64,000 nucleotides of DNA, taken from contig NZ_CP077084.1 in assembly GCF_014268275.3 (NCBI RefSeq), positions 3,224,001-3,288,000 of the forward strand. The letters are read 5' to 3'. The position numbers were made by a program, and so were the translations under genes. The stretch comes from Pseudomonas tritici. Lineage in GTDB: Bacteria > Pseudomonadota > Gammaproteobacteria > Pseudomonadales > Pseudomonadaceae. Of this stretch, positions 53,877 through 63,571 are shown one piece after another (within the stretch, counting starts at the first letter, position 1; every line of letters starts with the position of its first letter). A model generated the notes under the pieces. It was not told where the DNA came from. It saw only the letters and a list, made by a program, of their open reading frames with translations, and ran no database searches.

Positions 53877-54503
53877 CTAGCTCAAATCATGCAGGTCTTT
53901 CCCGATAGGCTGACTCAAAGACCATTCAGAAAACTTTACCCGCAACCCTTGCCGTTCCGGTGTGCAGCACATGGGGCCAACTGTATAGCTTTGCGCTTCT
54001 GGAAATGGTGCAAGCCTGAGCAATGGCCAAGTCACGCCATCCGTTGAATACTGCAAGCGTAGCGCTCCATCGGAAATGGTTAAGCGAAGCCAAAAATCAT
54101 TTGGGTTACCGGTGAAGCAGCTAGGCGCCCAGTCCGACCGGCCTTTGGTCAGGACGCTACTGATCATTGGCATTCCATCGTTATATTCTATCCCTGCCTT
54201 GAGCCAAGTCTCCTCATTGAGCCTGACCATAATGCCCGCCTGATCATAGAGCTCGCGAAAATCGGCGTTAACTCTGACCTGAGCCGTAAAGCTTCCTGAT
54301 GTTGCAAACCCTAAGAAATGTCCGCTGTCGCGTATGAATCCGTAGTGCGTTTCACGCCAGAAGTCGGTTTGTGAACCGGTAACCACCTCCAAGGTGCCGT
54401 CAGTAAAGGCTTGGCAAAAGCTCGGCTTGTTCAGCCAATTGGCCGTTCGCCAAACTGACGCATCAATGTCCTGACTGACCTCTACAGTCTGCTTCCTATC
54501 CAT
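53877..54503 (-). CDS. DUF1349 concanavalin-like protein
   Basis: A 208-residue protein of the DUF1349 family, a beta-jelly-roll related to yeast REE1. Typical blocks are DFWRETHYGFIRDSGHF, QVRVNADFRELYDQAGIMVRL, WLKAGIEYNDG and VGPMCCTPERQGLRVKF. No signal peptide, so it is cytoplasmic. Function in bacteria is unknown; the fold suggests sugar binding. The start is the ATG preceded by GGAGGTGACAGG. Confidence 0.85.
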   Translation of the reverse strand: MDRKQTVEVSQDIDASVWRTANWLNKPSFCQAFTDGTLEVVTGSQTDFWRETHYGFIRDSGHFLGFATSGSFTAQVRVNADFRELYDQAGIMVRLNEETWLKAGIEYNDGMPMISSVLTKGRSDWAPSCFTGNPNDFWLRLTISDGALRLQYSTDGVTWPLLRLAPFPEAQSYTVGPMCCTPERQGLRVKFSEWSLSQPIGKDLHDLS

Positions 54504-54764
54504 CCTGTCACCTCCACAATTTATTGGGTGGGTCTGCGTTGCAAACTACTGACGAGCCTGAGATTACTGGCTCAATGCTCTAAAAGTTAACGCGACTGTT
54601 CATCGATTGATGTTTATAGACCTGGTCTCCTCGACATCCCTAGCCTCGCCGCCTCGACCTCCCACGATCCCAGTCCAGAGGCTAATGGATGCTCGTTCAA
54701 AAAAACATGCTTTGGGACCTGGTTGAAATCTGGCAGAAACCAGACGGAAGGCACATTGGATATC

Positions 54765-54791
54765 TAAAGTTGTTACGCACAGGGCAGATAA
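54765..54791 (+). promoter_or_regulatory. FliA (sigma-28) promoter of the chemosensory operon
   Basis: TAAAGTTG, exactly 11 nt, then GCAGATAA: seven of eight matches to each half of the consensus TAAAGTTT-N11-GCCGATAA, 45 nt before the first MCP ATG. The rest of the 333-nt gap (54504-54836) shows no gene; a short open frame from 54689 contains this promoter and is unlikely to be real. Confidence 0.75.
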
Positions 54792-54836
54792 CTCCTATGT
54801 CGTTTATATCCGCAACAAAGTTCAAGGATCGAACCC

Positions 54837-56051
54837 ATGACCCCGCGCCAATCTATCCGCATCACCCCTCCCGGTCATCCGCGTTTTCGCTGGTTCGCTT
54901 TCATTCCAGTCGTACCGGCCGTGATTTGGACACTCGTGCAATCAACCTCTGCGGCCAATCTGGCGGCCTGCGCGGTACTGGTGCTGATCGGCCTCGGTGC
55001 CTGCGCCTGGAGCGCGAGTTCGCAGCGTGACGCAGTACAGCTGGGCGTTGCGCGGGCGCAGGCGGATCTGGCCGACGCCGACGCGGCGCGCACCGGCATG
55101 GCCTCCCGGACACAGCTCGATGAGGTGTTGCTGGGCGCCATGCCGATCTGGGCCAAGCAGGTGGAAAGCTCGCGCCATCAGACCGAAGAAGCGATTGTGA
55201 GCCTGGCTAACCGGTTTACCGGGATCGCCGCGCGCTTGCAGGAAACGGTACAAGCCTCGCAGCACGCTGCCGGTGAACTGGATGGCGACGCCGCCGACGG
55301 GGCGCTTGAGGCGCTGGCCCGCAGTGACAGTGAACTGAGCCAGGTGATCAATTCGCTCAAGGCCACTCAAAGCAGCCGTGACCAAACCCTGGCCCAGGTC
55401 CGCAGCCTGACCGCCTACACTGGCGAACTGCGCACCATGGCCGCTGATGTGGCGGCGATTGCCGCACAAACCAACCTGCTGGCCCTCAACGCAGCCATCG
55501 AAGCGGCGCGTGCCGGTGAGGCCGGTCGCGGCTTTGCGGTGGTGGCCGACGCGGTGCGCAGCCTGTCGAGCAAATCCAGTGAAACCGGCCAGCAGATGTC
55601 GGCCAAGGTTGACATCATCAATAGCGCCATTACGCAATTGGTCCAGGCCGCGTCCAGCAGTGCCGACCAGGACAGCCATTCGGTGGCCGAGTCCGAAAAC
55701 AGTATTCAAGTGGTGCTCGAACGCTTCCAGAACATCACCGGGCGCCTGGCCGAATCCGCCGACCTGCTCAAGCAGGAAAGCTACGGCATCCGGGATGAGA
55801 TGACCGAAGTGTTGGTGAACCTGCAATTCCAGGACCGGGTCAGCCAGATCCTCAGCCACGTACGAGACAACATGCACGCCCTGCATGAGCACCTCCTGCA
55901 GGCCAGCCGGGCCCCGGACCAGGCCGTGGCCGTCGACGCCCGCCAATGGCTGGCGCGCATGGAAGCCACCTACGCCACCGACGAGCAACGGCGCCTCCAT
56001 CATGGAGAGGCGGCCGTGCAGCAGAATTCTCAAGACATCACCTTCTTTTAG
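54837..56051 (+). CDS. Methyl-accepting chemotaxis protein without periplasmic domain
   Basis: A 404-residue chemoreceptor. Two closely spaced hydrophobic helices (about 18-34 and 40-58) anchor it with almost no periplasmic loop, so any ligand must be sensed in or near the membrane or cytoplasm. The signalling domain has the tip [26 protein letters not shown], then [12 protein letters not shown] region with [25 protein letters not shown] near the end resembles receptors dedicated to CheY-like binding. AAGGAT lies 8 nt before the ATG. It is the first gene of the operon. Confidence 0.9.
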   Translation: MTPRQSIRITPPGHPRFRWFAFIPVVPAVIWTLVQSTSAANLAACAVLVLIGLGACAWSASSQRDAVQLGVARAQADLADADAARTGMASRTQLDEVLLGAMPIWAKQVESSRHQTEEAIVSLANRFTGIAARLQETVQASQHAAGELDGDAADGALEALARSDSELSQVINSLKATQSSRDQTLAQVRSLTAYTGELRTMAADVAAIAAQTNLLALNAAIEAARAGEAGRGFAVVADAVRSLSSKSSETGQQMSAKVDIINSAITQLVQAASSSADQDSHSVAESENSIQVVLERFQNITGRLAESADLLKQESYGIRDEMTEVLVNLQFQDRVSQILSHVRDNMHALHEHLLQASRAPDQAVAVDARQWLARMEATYATDEQRRLHHGEAAVQQNSQDITFF

Positions 56052-56060
56052 GAGCACATC

Positions 56061-56429
56061 ATGGCGAAGAATGTATTAGTGGTCGACGACTCCAGCAGCG
56101 TGCGGCAAGTGGTCGGCATCGCCTTGAAAAGCGCCGGTTACGACGTCATCGAGGCCAGCGACGGCAAGGATGCACTGGGCAAGCTGACCGGCCAGAAAGT
56201 GCACTTGATCATCAGCGACGTGAACATGCCCAACATGGACGGCATCACCTTCGTCAAGGAGGTCAAGAAGCTGGCCAACTACAAGTTCACCCCGATCATC
56301 ATGCTGACCACAGAGTCCCAGGAGTCGAAGAAGGCCGAGGGCCAGGCCGCTGGCGCCAAGGCCTGGGTGGTCAAGCCGTTCCAGCCTGCGCAGATGTTGG
56401 CAGCCGTGTCTAAACTGATCCTGCCTTGA
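56061..56429 (+). CDS. cheY: CheY response regulator
   Basis: A 122-residue single receiver: VVDDSSSVRQ (D9, D10), phospho-acceptor D53 (ISDVNMPNMDG), Thr in MLTTESQ and Lys in VVKPFQP, all the CheY positions. AGGAG lies 6 nt before the ATG. It receives phosphate from the CheA two genes downstream. Whether it reaches the flagellar motor or another output cannot be read here. Confidence 0.92.
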   Translation: MAKNVLVVDDSSSVRQVVGIALKSAGYDVIEASDGKDALGKLTGQKVHLIISDVNMPNMDGITFVKEVKKLANYKFTPIIMLTTESQESKKAEGQAAGAKAWVVKPFQPAQMLAAVSKLILP

Positions 56430-56451
56430 TCCCGGCGCCAGGGAGGCTCCC

Positions 56452-56739
56452 ATGCCGATAACCACTGAAACAGTCGACGACACTGCCCACGTGCGCATTG
56501 ACGGCGAGCTTACGATCTACACCGTAGCGGAACTGGCGGGGGCGCTGCTGCCGCAGATGGGCGCGGCACCCCGCCTGGAACTGGACCTGTCTGAGGTCAC
56601 GGAAATGGATGGCGCCGGCTTGCAGTTGCTCGCGGTCATCCGGCGTGAAGCCGGCATCGCCGGTACCGCCTTGAGCGTGACCGGCCAGAGCCAGGTGGTC
56701 ATGCAGACGCTCCAACTGTGTCGCAGCGCGGCCTCGTAG
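56452..56739 (+). CDS. STAS-domain protein of the chemosensory operon
   Basis: A 95-residue STAS fold like anti-anti-sigma factors (RIDGELTIYTVAELAGALLPQMG, LELDLSEVTEMDGAGLQLLAVI). In SpoIIAA-type proteins a Ser in the DSSG loop is phosphorylated; here the loop reads MDGAGLQ, so the phosphorylatable Ser is missing. GGGAGG lies 5 nt before the ATG. The position between cheY and cheA is typical of some Che2-type clusters, where it may scaffold the array. Confidence 0.88.
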   Translation: MPITTETVDDTAHVRIDGELTIYTVAELAGALLPQMGAAPRLELDLSEVTEMDGAGLQLLAVIRREAGIAGTALSVTGQSQVVMQTLQLCRSAAS

Positions 56740-56780
56740 TCAGCGCTTCCCACGTTTTTTGATCGACAAGGAAAGTCCCG

Positions 56781-58817
56781 GTGAGCATCAATCTCGATCA
56801 GGCACAGCAGACATTCATCGTAGAGGCACGCGAGCTGTTGCAGGCCATGGAGCAATCCCTGCTGCAATTGGAAAGCGAGCCCGGCGACCAGGATGCCATT
56901 GGCGCGATTTTCCGCGCCGCACACACCATCAAGGGTTCGGCGGGCCTTTTCGGCCTGGCGTCGATCGTGGGGTTCACGCATATCGTCGAAGACGTGCTTG
57001 ACCGCCTGCGCGAAGGCAATGTGGCGGTGGACGCCGCATTGATCGCGCTGCTGCTCAAGTGCGGCGATCACATGCTCGAACTGGTCGAAGTGGTCGCCAA
57101 CCGCGGTGAAGCGCCGACGCCTGCGGCTCTGGAGCGCGGTGAGGCATTGCGCGAGGCGCTGAGTGCCTATCAGCCGATGCGAACCGCCACTGCCATCGTC
57201 GAAACCGCTGAGGTGGCCGACGACGCGGCGGTCGAAGTGCTCTGGCACATCTCCCTGCGCTTCGGCGTGGATGTGTTCCGTAATGGCATGGACCCGCTGT
57301 CATTTCTGCGCTACCTCGAGACCTTGGGGCAGATGATGCAGGTCACCACACTGACCGACAGCATCCCGCCCATGGACAGCTGGGACCCGGAAAGCTGCTA
57401 CCTGGGTTTCGAGATCGACCTGCGCTCGACCGCCGGCCACGCCACCCTCAACGAAGTATTCGACTTTGTGCGTGACGACTGTGAAGTGCACATCAGTGCC
57501 GTCGACGAAGCGCCCGCCAGCACGGCGGCCATCGCTGGCGAGTTGGTCACGCCGGTCGAGCCGGGCCTTGTGACCGCCGCACCGCAGCGTCCGGCAGCCA
57601 GCGAGGCGAAACCCCGCGACGGCAATTACGTACGCGTCAACGCCGACAAGCTCGACGAGTTGATCAATTTGGTCGGCGAGCTGGTCATCGCCAGCGCCGG
57701 CGCGAGCCTGCTGGCCCGTTCCTGTAACAACGACCCCTTGCAAGAGGCCACCTCGACGGTATCGGGGCTGGTGGAAGAGATTCTCGATGGCGCCCTGCAT
57801 TTGCGCATGATCCCGATCGGCGATACGTTCAACCGCTTTCGCCGCGTGGTGCGCGATATCAGCCAGGAGCTGGGCAAGGACATCGAACTGAGCATCAGCG
57901 GCGCGGAGACCGAACTGGACAAGACCGTGGTCGAGAAGATCGGCGACCCGCTGATGCACCTGTTGCGCAACGCCATGGACCACGGTATCGAAAGCGCCGA
58001 TGCGCGGCGTGCGGCCGGCAAGTCGGCCAAGGGCCACTTGAGCCTCAATGCCTACCATGACTCGGGGAGCATCGTCATCGAGATCGCCGACGACGGTGCC
58101 GGGCTCAACCGCGAACGCATCTTGCAAAAGGCCCAGGAACGCGGGCTGGTGGCCGGCGGTGCGGTGCTCACCGACCAGGAGATCTACAACCTGATCTTCG
58201 AAGCGGGGTTCTCCACCGCAGAGGCCGTGACCAACCTGTCCGGGCGCGGCGTCGGCATGGACGTGGTCAAGCGCAATATCACCTTGTTGCGCGGCACTGT
58301 CGACCTCGACAGCCGCGCAGGGCAGGGCACCGTGGTGCGCATTCGCTTGCCGCTGACCCTGGCGATCATCAATGGGTTCCTGGTCGGCATCGACCAGTCC
58401 ACCTACGTGATTCCCCTGGACATGGTCCAGGAATGTATCGAGCTGGATGAACACCAGCGCCAGTCCAGCCGCGACACGGGCTATCTGGATCTGCGTGGCG
58501 AGGTGTTGCCGCTGGTGCACTTGCGTGAGCACTTCAGCCATGAAGGCCCTGTTGGCCGACGCCAGAATGTGGTGGTGGTGCGCTACGCCGAGCATAAGGC
58601 CGGGCTGGTGGTGGATGACCTGCTCGGTGAGTTCCAGACCGTGATCAAACCCTTGGGCAAGTTGTTCGGCGCACTGCGCGGCATCAGCGGCTCGACCATA
58701 TTGGGCAGCGGCGCGGTGGCCCTGATCCTGGATGTACCGGCACTGCTCAACCAAATCGTACACCTGGAAGCCCGCACGACCCAGGCGCCTCAGTCGCTAC
58801 CGGTCGTCGCCCGCTGA
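56781..58817 (+). CDS. cheA: Chemotaxis histidine kinase CheA
   Basis: A 678-residue CheA with all domains. The HPt domain has H48 ([13 protein letters not shown]). A linker/P2-like region and the dimerisation segment ([18 protein letters not shown]) follow. The ATPase domain has [18 protein letters not shown] and [10 protein letters not shown]. The C-terminal CheW-like domain ends the chain. It starts at GTG with AAGGA 8 nt upstream. It phosphorylates the co-encoded CheY and CheB in response to the two MCPs of the operon. Confidence 0.95.
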   Translation: MSINLDQAQQTFIVEARELLQAMEQSLLQLESEPGDQDAIGAIFRAAHTIKGSAGLFGLASIVGFTHIVEDVLDRLREGNVAVDAALIALLLKCGDHMLELVEVVANRGEAPTPAALERGEALREALSAYQPMRTATAIVETAEVADDAAVEVLWHISLRFGVDVFRNGMDPLSFLRYLETLGQMMQVTTLTDSIPPMDSWDPESCYLGFEIDLRSTAGHATLNEVFDFVRDDCEVHISAVDEAPASTAAIAGELVTPVEPGLVTAAPQRPAASEAKPRDGNYVRVNADKLDELINLVGELVIASAGASLLARSCNNDPLQEATSTVSGLVEEILDGALHLRMIPIGDTFNRFRRVVRDISQELGKDIELSISGAETELDKTVVEKIGDPLMHLLRNAMDHGIESADARRAAGKSAKGHLSLNAYHDSGSIVIEIADDGAGLNRERILQKAQERGLVAGGAVLTDQEIYNLIFEAGFSTAEAVTNLSGRGVGMDVVKRNITLLRGTVDLDSRAGQGTVVRIRLPLTLAIINGFLVGIDQSTYVIPLDMVQECIELDEHQRQSSRDTGYLDLRGEVLPLVHLREHFSHEGPVGRRQNVVVVRYAEHKAGLVVDDLLGEFQTVIKPLGKLFGALRGISGSTILGSGAVALILDVPALLNQIVHLEARTTQAPQSLPVVAR

Positions 58818-58846
58818 CGTATTTGCAATTCCATGGAGGTTCCCCG

Positions 58847-60505
58847 ATGAAATGGTTCTACGATCTTAAAATTTCCACCAAGTTGATCTGCTCATTCCTG
58901 GTGGTCCTGGCGCTCACCGGGGCCATGGGCGGCTTCGCCGTCCTTCAGCTCGGTGCCGTCAACCAGGCCGCCCAGGACATCAAGGGCAACTGGATGCCCT
59001 CCATGCGCGCAGCGGCAGGCATGCGTTTTTTTGCCGCCAACTACCGCTTGAAAGAAAACCGCCACATCGGTACCGAGATTGCAGAGGAGAAGGCCCAGGC
59101 CGAACGCGAAGCCATCGACGCGCGCCAACAGTTCGAAACCCGCATGGGCACCTACGAGCAATTGCTGTCGAACGATGAAGATCGACAGCTCCTGGCCAGC
59201 GTGAAAAGCGCTTGGGACGCCTACCTGGCATCCAGCAAGCAGTTGCTCGAGTTTTCCCGGCAGAACCAGGAAGCCCAGGCGCGCGGTTTGCTCAGGGGAG
59301 AGTCCAAGAGCCATTTTGATGAGGTGACCACTCGCCTGCAGAAAATGGTCGAGCTCAATGACGCCGGCGCGACTGCCGCCGGTGACAAGGGCTCGGCGCT
59401 GTATGAAAGCGCACGCGTGTCGATTATCGCGGTACTGGTCGCGGCCCTGTTGATCGGCCTGGGCCTGGCGGTATTCATCGCACGGATCATTTCCCGCCCG
59501 TTGCGCCAAGCCGCGAGCGCCGCCGAGCAATTGGCCGAAGGCAACCTCAATGCGCACATCGAGCCGGGTGGGAAAGATGAAACCGGCATGGTGCTCAACG
59601 CCATGCGCAATATGGTCGGCAAGCTGGCGCATATCATCGGCGAAGTGCGTAACGCCGCCGATAACCTGGCCAGTGCCTCCGAGGAGGTCAGCGCCACCGC
59701 GCAATCGATGAGCCAGGCCACCAGTGAGCAGGCCGCCAGCGTCGAGGAAACCAGTGCGTCGGTCGAGCAGATGAGCGCCAGCATCAACCAGAACACCGAA
59801 AACGCCAAGGTCACCGATGGCATGGCCAGCAAGGCCGCCAAGGAAGCCACCGAGGGTGGCGAATCGGTCCAGCAGACGGTGGTGGCGATGAAAAAAATCG
59901 CCCAGCGCATCAGCATCATCGATGACATTGCCTACCAGACCAATCTGCTCGCGCTCAATGCCGCCATCGAGGCTGCTCGGGCCGGCGAGCACGGCAAGGG
60001 TTTCGCCGTGGTAGCCGCCGAAGTGCGCAAGCTGGCTGAACGCAGCCAAGTAGCCGCCCAAGAGATCGGTGAACTGTCCTCCAGCAGCGTGGACATGGCC
60101 GAGAAAGCCGGCAAGTTGCTCGACGAAATGGTGCCTTCCATCAACAAGACGTCCGACCTTGTGCAGGAAATCAGCGCCGCGTCCGAGGAACAGGCCGCCG
60201 GTGTCGCGCAGATCAACACCGCGATGACCCAGCTCAACCAGGTGACCCAGCAAAATGCCTCGAGCAGCGAGGAACTGGCGGCCACGGCCGAGGAAATGAG
60301 CAGCCAGGCCGAGCAACTGCAGCAGGCCATGAGCTTCTTCGTGCTGGATTCGGCGCCCAAGGCCGCGGTTCAAAGCAGCAGCGTGGACAGCCCGGGCAGC
60401 AAGCCCAACCGTCAGGCACCACGCCCGAAACCACCGGCGCAGCGCAAGGCGTTCGCCTACACCATGGCCAGTGCCCCGGACGAAGCAGATTTCACCCGCT
60501 TCTGA
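58847..60505 (+). CDS. Methyl-accepting chemotaxis protein with CheR-tether tail
   Basis: A 552-residue classical receptor. TM1 is at about 12-31, a helical periplasmic 4HB domain spans about 32-190, TM2 about 192-215, then HAMP. The signalling domain has the tip [26 protein letters not shown] and methylation-type helices ([20 protein letters not shown]). A Pro-rich linker leads to the last five residues DFTRF, which fit the C-terminal CheR/CheB tether pattern x-aromatic-x-x-aromatic. GGAGG lies 7 nt before the ATG. It is the second receptor of this operon. Confidence 0.92.
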   Translation: MKWFYDLKISTKLICSFLVVLALTGAMGGFAVLQLGAVNQAAQDIKGNWMPSMRAAAGMRFFAANYRLKENRHIGTEIAEEKAQAEREAIDARQQFETRMGTYEQLLSNDEDRQLLASVKSAWDAYLASSKQLLEFSRQNQEAQARGLLRGESKSHFDEVTTRLQKMVELNDAGATAAGDKGSALYESARVSIIAVLVAALLIGLGLAVFIARIISRPLRQAASAAEQLAEGNLNAHIEPGGKDETGMVLNAMRNMVGKLAHIIGEVRNAADNLASASEEVSATAQSMSQATSEQAASVEETSASVEQMSASINQNTENAKVTDGMASKAAKEATEGGESVQQTVVAMKKIAQRISIIDDIAYQTNLLALNAAIEAARAGEHGKGFAVVAAEVRKLAERSQVAAQEIGELSSSSVDMAEKAGKLLDEMVPSINKTSDLVQEISAASEEQAAGVAQINTAMTQLNQVTQQNASSSEELAATAEEMSSQAEQLQQAMSFFVLDSAPKAAVQSSSVDSPGSKPNRQAPRPKPPAQRKAFAYTMASAPDEADFTRF

Positions 60506-60542
60506 TCGCACGATCAATACGGGCCTTACTAGGGAGAGTGAC

Positions 60543-61082
60543 ATGGGCGCAGTAATGACGAACCGGCAGACCGCGGTGGCGGTAGATGAGGATGCGCAGT
60601 ACCTGACCTTTATGCTCGGCGGCGAAATGTTCGCCATCGGCATTCTGGGGATCAAGGAAATTATTGAATACGGCAGCCTGACCGTGGTGCCGATGATGCC
60701 TGCTTTTGTGCGCGGGGTGATCAACCTGCGCGGCGCGGTGGTGCCGGTGGTCGACCTGTCGGCGCGCTTTGGGCGGGCCAACTCGGCGATCACGCGGCGC
60801 TCCTGCGTGATCATCATCGAAGCGAGTACCGAAGATGGTCAGCCCCAGGACATCGGGCTGCTGGTCGATACGGTGTCTGCCGTGAGGGAGATCCCGGCCA
60901 CGCAGATCGAACCGCCACCCAACTTCGGCGCGCGAATTCGCGCCGATTTCATCAGCGGCATGGCCAAGGTCGACGGCAAGTTCGTGATCGTGCTGGAGGT
61001 GGACAGGGTGCTGTCTATCGATGAGATGTCCAGCCTCGCCGAGGCCGGCCAGGCGCCGGCCCTCGACCTCGACCCGCGTTGA
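60543..61082 (+). CDS. cheW: CheW coupling protein
   Basis: A 179-residue adaptor linking MCPs to CheA. The CheW fold is clear (YLTFMLGGEMFAIGILGIKEIIEYG, PAFVRGVINLRGAVVPVVDLSARFG, IGLLVDTVSAVREIP). It has a slightly long N-terminus and an acidic C-terminal tail. GGGAGAG lies 5 nt before the ATG. It is the only separate CheW in the operon. Confidence 0.93.
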   Translation: MGAVMTNRQTAVAVDEDAQYLTFMLGGEMFAIGILGIKEIIEYGSLTVVPMMPAFVRGVINLRGAVVPVVDLSARFGRANSAITRRSCVIIIEASTEDGQPQDIGLLVDTVSAVREIPATQIEPPPNFGARIRADFISGMAKVDGKFVIVLEVDRVLSIDEMSSLAEAGQAPALDLDPR

Positions 61083-61091
61083 GACCCGACC

Positions 61092-61901
61092 ATGCAAGAC
61101 ACTGTCTCCATCGACGACCGTGAATTCGGTCAGTTCCAGACCTGGCTGTACCGCGCGGCCGGCATCAACCTGTCGCCGGCCAAGAAAGCCCTGGTGGCCG
61201 GGCGCCTGTTCAAGCGCCTCAAGCACTATGAGCTGCAGAGCTATGGTGAGTATTTCAAGCTGATCATGAATGACCAGCGCAAGGGCGAATTGCAGGTTGC
61301 GCTGGATTTGCTGACCACCAACGAAACCTATTTTTTTCGCGAGCCCAAGCACTTCGACTTCCTGCGTCAGCAGGTGCTGCCCCAGGCCGTGCCGGGCAAG
61401 GTGTTTCGCGTGTGGAGCGCGGCCAGTTCCTCGGGCGAAGAGCCCTACAGCCTGGCGATGACCCTGGCCGAAAGCCTCGGCAGCACGCCCTGGGAAGTTG
61501 TCGGCTCGGACATCAGCTCCCAAGTGCTGGCCAAGGCGCGCACCGGCCATTACTCCATGGAACGCACCGAGACATTGCCCCAGCCGCTGCTGGCCAAGTA
61601 CTGCCTCAAGGGCATTGGTCGCCAGGAGGGCACCTTGCTGATCGACAAGGCCTTGCGTAGCCGCGTCAATTTTGTCCAGGTCAACCTTAACGAAGCGCTG
61701 CCCGCCCTGGGAGAGTTCGAGGTGATCTTCCTGCGCAACGTGATGATTTATTTCGACCAGCAGACCAAGAGCCAGGTAATCGCGCGCCTGCTGCCGCTGC
61801 TCAGACCCGGCGGCTACTTGATCATCAGTCACTCGGAAAGCCTCCACGGCGTCAATGACACCCTGAAGCTGGTGGCACCGTCGATTTACCGCAAGCCATG
61901 A
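61092..61901 (+). CDS. cheR: CheR chemoreceptor methyltransferase
   Basis: A 269-residue SAM-dependent methyltransferase that methylates MCP glutamates. Typical blocks are LLTTNETYFFREPKHFDFL, WSAASSSGEEPYSLAMTL, VVGSDISSQVLAKAR, ILDL-like EVIFLRNVMIYFD and GGYLIISHSESL. It lies 9 nt after cheW and overlaps cheD by 4 nt. It may bind the DFTRF tail of the operon's second receptor through its beta-subdomain. Confidence 0.95.
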   Translation: MQDTVSIDDREFGQFQTWLYRAAGINLSPAKKALVAGRLFKRLKHYELQSYGEYFKLIMNDQRKGELQVALDLLTTNETYFFREPKHFDFLRQQVLPQAVPGKVFRVWSAASSSGEEPYSLAMTLAESLGSTPWEVVGSDISSQVLAKARTGHYSMERTETLPQPLLAKYCLKGIGRQEGTLLIDKALRSRVNFVQVNLNEALPALGEFEVIFLRNVMIYFDQQTKSQVIARLLPLLRPGGYLIISHSESLHGVNDTLKLVAPSIYRKP

Positions 61902-62431
61902 AAAAGCCTGTCGGTACGGCCGAAGTGGTATTAGCCCCTGGGCAGGTCAGCTTTGCGACGCAGTCGACGCGCCTGCGCACCTTGCTCGGTTCCTGCGTGG
62001 CGATCACCTTTTGGCACCCGCAACGGCTGATCGGCGGCATGTGTCACTTCATGCTGCCGGGGCGCCTGCGCGACCACCAGCCCCTGGATGGCCGATATGC
62101 CGACGAAGCCCTGGAACTGCTGCTGCGCCACGCCGAGGTCAATGGCACGCATGCACGGGATTACCAGGTCAAGTTGTTCGGCGGCGGCAAGATGTTTCCC
62201 GAGCAGCAGCGCCGCCTGCCAACGCAGGACGTGGCCAGCCTGAATATTCGCGCAGCGCTGGCCCTTGCCGAGCACTATCACCTGCACCTGACAGCCCAGG
62301 ACATGGGCAGTACCGGTTACCGCACGATCATGTTCGACCTGTGGAACGGCAACGTCTGGGTCCGGCACCAACCAATGGGAATAATTCAACAAGATGCCTA
62401 CCAAAAAAATCAGTGTGCTGCTGGTCGATGA
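61898..62431 (+). CDS. cheD: CheD chemoreceptor glutamine deamidase
   Basis: A 177-residue CheD. The catalytic pair C33 (LLGSCVAI) and H50 (GGMCHFMLP) are 17 residues apart as in characterised Che[10 protein letters not shown] and [14 protein letters not shown] are further family blocks. It deamidates receptor Gln residues and can be sequestered by a CheY-P phosphatase in some species. Its 3' end overlaps cheB by 38 nt in another frame, and the C-terminal [13 protein letters not shown] is written over the cheB start. Confidence 0.93.
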   Translation: MKKPVGTAEVVLAPGQVSFATQSTRLRTLLGSCVAITFWHPQRLIGGMCHFMLPGRLRDHQPLDGRYADEALELLLRHAEVNGTHARDYQVKLFGGGKMFPEQQRRLPTQDVASLNIRAALALAEHYHLHLTAQDMGSTGYRTIMFDLWNGNVWVRHQPMGIIQQDAYQKNQCAAGR

Positions 62432-63470
62432 CTCGGCCGTGGTGCGCCAGGTACTGCTGGCGATCCTCAGCGATACGCCGGATATTCACGTCATGGGCGC
62501 CGCCTCCGACCCGATTTTCGCCATGGACAAACTCGCCCGGGAATGGCCGGATGTGATCGTGCTGGACGTGGAAATGCCACGTATGGACGGCATCACCTTT
62601 CTCAAGAAAATCATGAGCGAGCGGCCGACACCGGTGGTGATCTGTTCCTCGCTGACCCAGAAAGGCGCGGAAACTTCCCTGCAGGCGCTGTCGGCGGGTG
62701 CTGTGGAAATCATCACCAAGCCCAGCACCGGGTTGAAGAGTTTCCTGATCGAGTCGGCGGCCGAGTTGGTTACCGCGATCCGCGCCGCAGCGAATTCCAA
62801 CGTAAGGAACCTGGGCAAGCGAAGCGCCAGCCCGGCACGGGTCCCGGCCAGCAAGCTCAGTGCGGATGCGATCCTGCCTGCCGCCAATGGCCATGCCATG
62901 GCACAGACCACCGAGCGTATCGTCGCCATCGGCACGTCCACCGGCGGTACCCAAGCGTTGGAGGCGGTACTGACGGCATTGCCGAGGGTGTGCCCAGGCA
63001 TGGTGATCGTGCAGCACATGCCAGAAAAATTCACCGCCTCGTTTGCCGAGCGCCTCAACAGCTTATGCGAGGTCGAGGTGCGCGAAGCGCGCAACAACGA
63101 CCGCATCCTGCCTGGCCTGGCCCTGATCGCCCCTGGCGGCAAGCACCTGATGGTCACTCGCAGCGGCGCCTATTATCACGCCCAGGTCATTGATGGACCG
63201 TTGGTCAACCGGCACCGGCCATCAGTGGATGTGCTGTTTCGCTCGGTGGCCAAGTTCGCCGGCAAGAACGCCACCGGCATCATCATGACCGGCATGGGCG
63301 ACGACGGCGCGCGCGGACTCAAAGAAATGCTTGAGGCCGGGGCCGCGACAGTCGCCCAGGACGAAGCCAGTTGCGTGGTGTTCGGCATGCCCAAGGAAGC
63401 CATCAAACTCAACGCCGCCCAGCGCATCATGGCACTGGAGGATATTCATCAAGCGATTTTGTATAAGTGA
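62394..63470 (+). CDS. cheB: CheB chemoreceptor methylesterase
   Basis: A 358-residue two-domain protein. The receiver has phospho-acceptor D58 ([11 protein letters not shown]) and SSLTQKGAE. The linker spans about 125-170. The methylesterase has S182 (IGTSTGGTQ), H208 (VQHMP) and D304 (GMGDDGARG). It removes methyl groups added by CheR and completes the adaptation module. The start lies inside cheD, so the two are coupled; it is the last gene of the operon. Confidence 0.95.
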   Translation: MPTKKISVLLVDDSAVVRQVLLAILSDTPDIHVMGAASDPIFAMDKLAREWPDVIVLDVEMPRMDGITFLKKIMSERPTPVVICSSLTQKGAETSLQALSAGAVEIITKPSTGLKSFLIESAAELVTAIRAAANSNVRNLGKRSASPARVPASKLSADAILPAANGHAMAQTTERIVAIGTSTGGTQALEAVLTALPRVCPGMVIVQHMPEKFTASFAERLNSLCEVEVREARNNDRILPGLALIAPGGKHLMVTRSGAYYHAQVIDGPLVNRHRPSVDVLFRSVAKFAGKNATGIIMTGMGDDGARGLKEMLEAGAATVAQDEASCVVFGMPKEAIKLNAAQRIMALEDIHQAILYK

Positions 63471-63571
63471 ACTTGAGGCGCATGACACCTCCTGTGATTT
63501 ATCGAACACCCTCTGAATGAGGGCACGAATGTAACGATCTGACAGGCCAGCTCGACCTCTGACCGTTGTGA

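Noticed and set aside
54689..55030. A 113-residue frame upstream of the first chemoreceptor
   Set aside because: It contains the FliA promoter and runs into the MCP gene in another frame; no Shine-Dalgarno.
58892..60817. A 641-residue open frame antisense to the second chemoreceptor
   Set aside because: The plus strand carries a complete MCP and cheW; the antisense product shows no domain and no ribosome binding site was seen.
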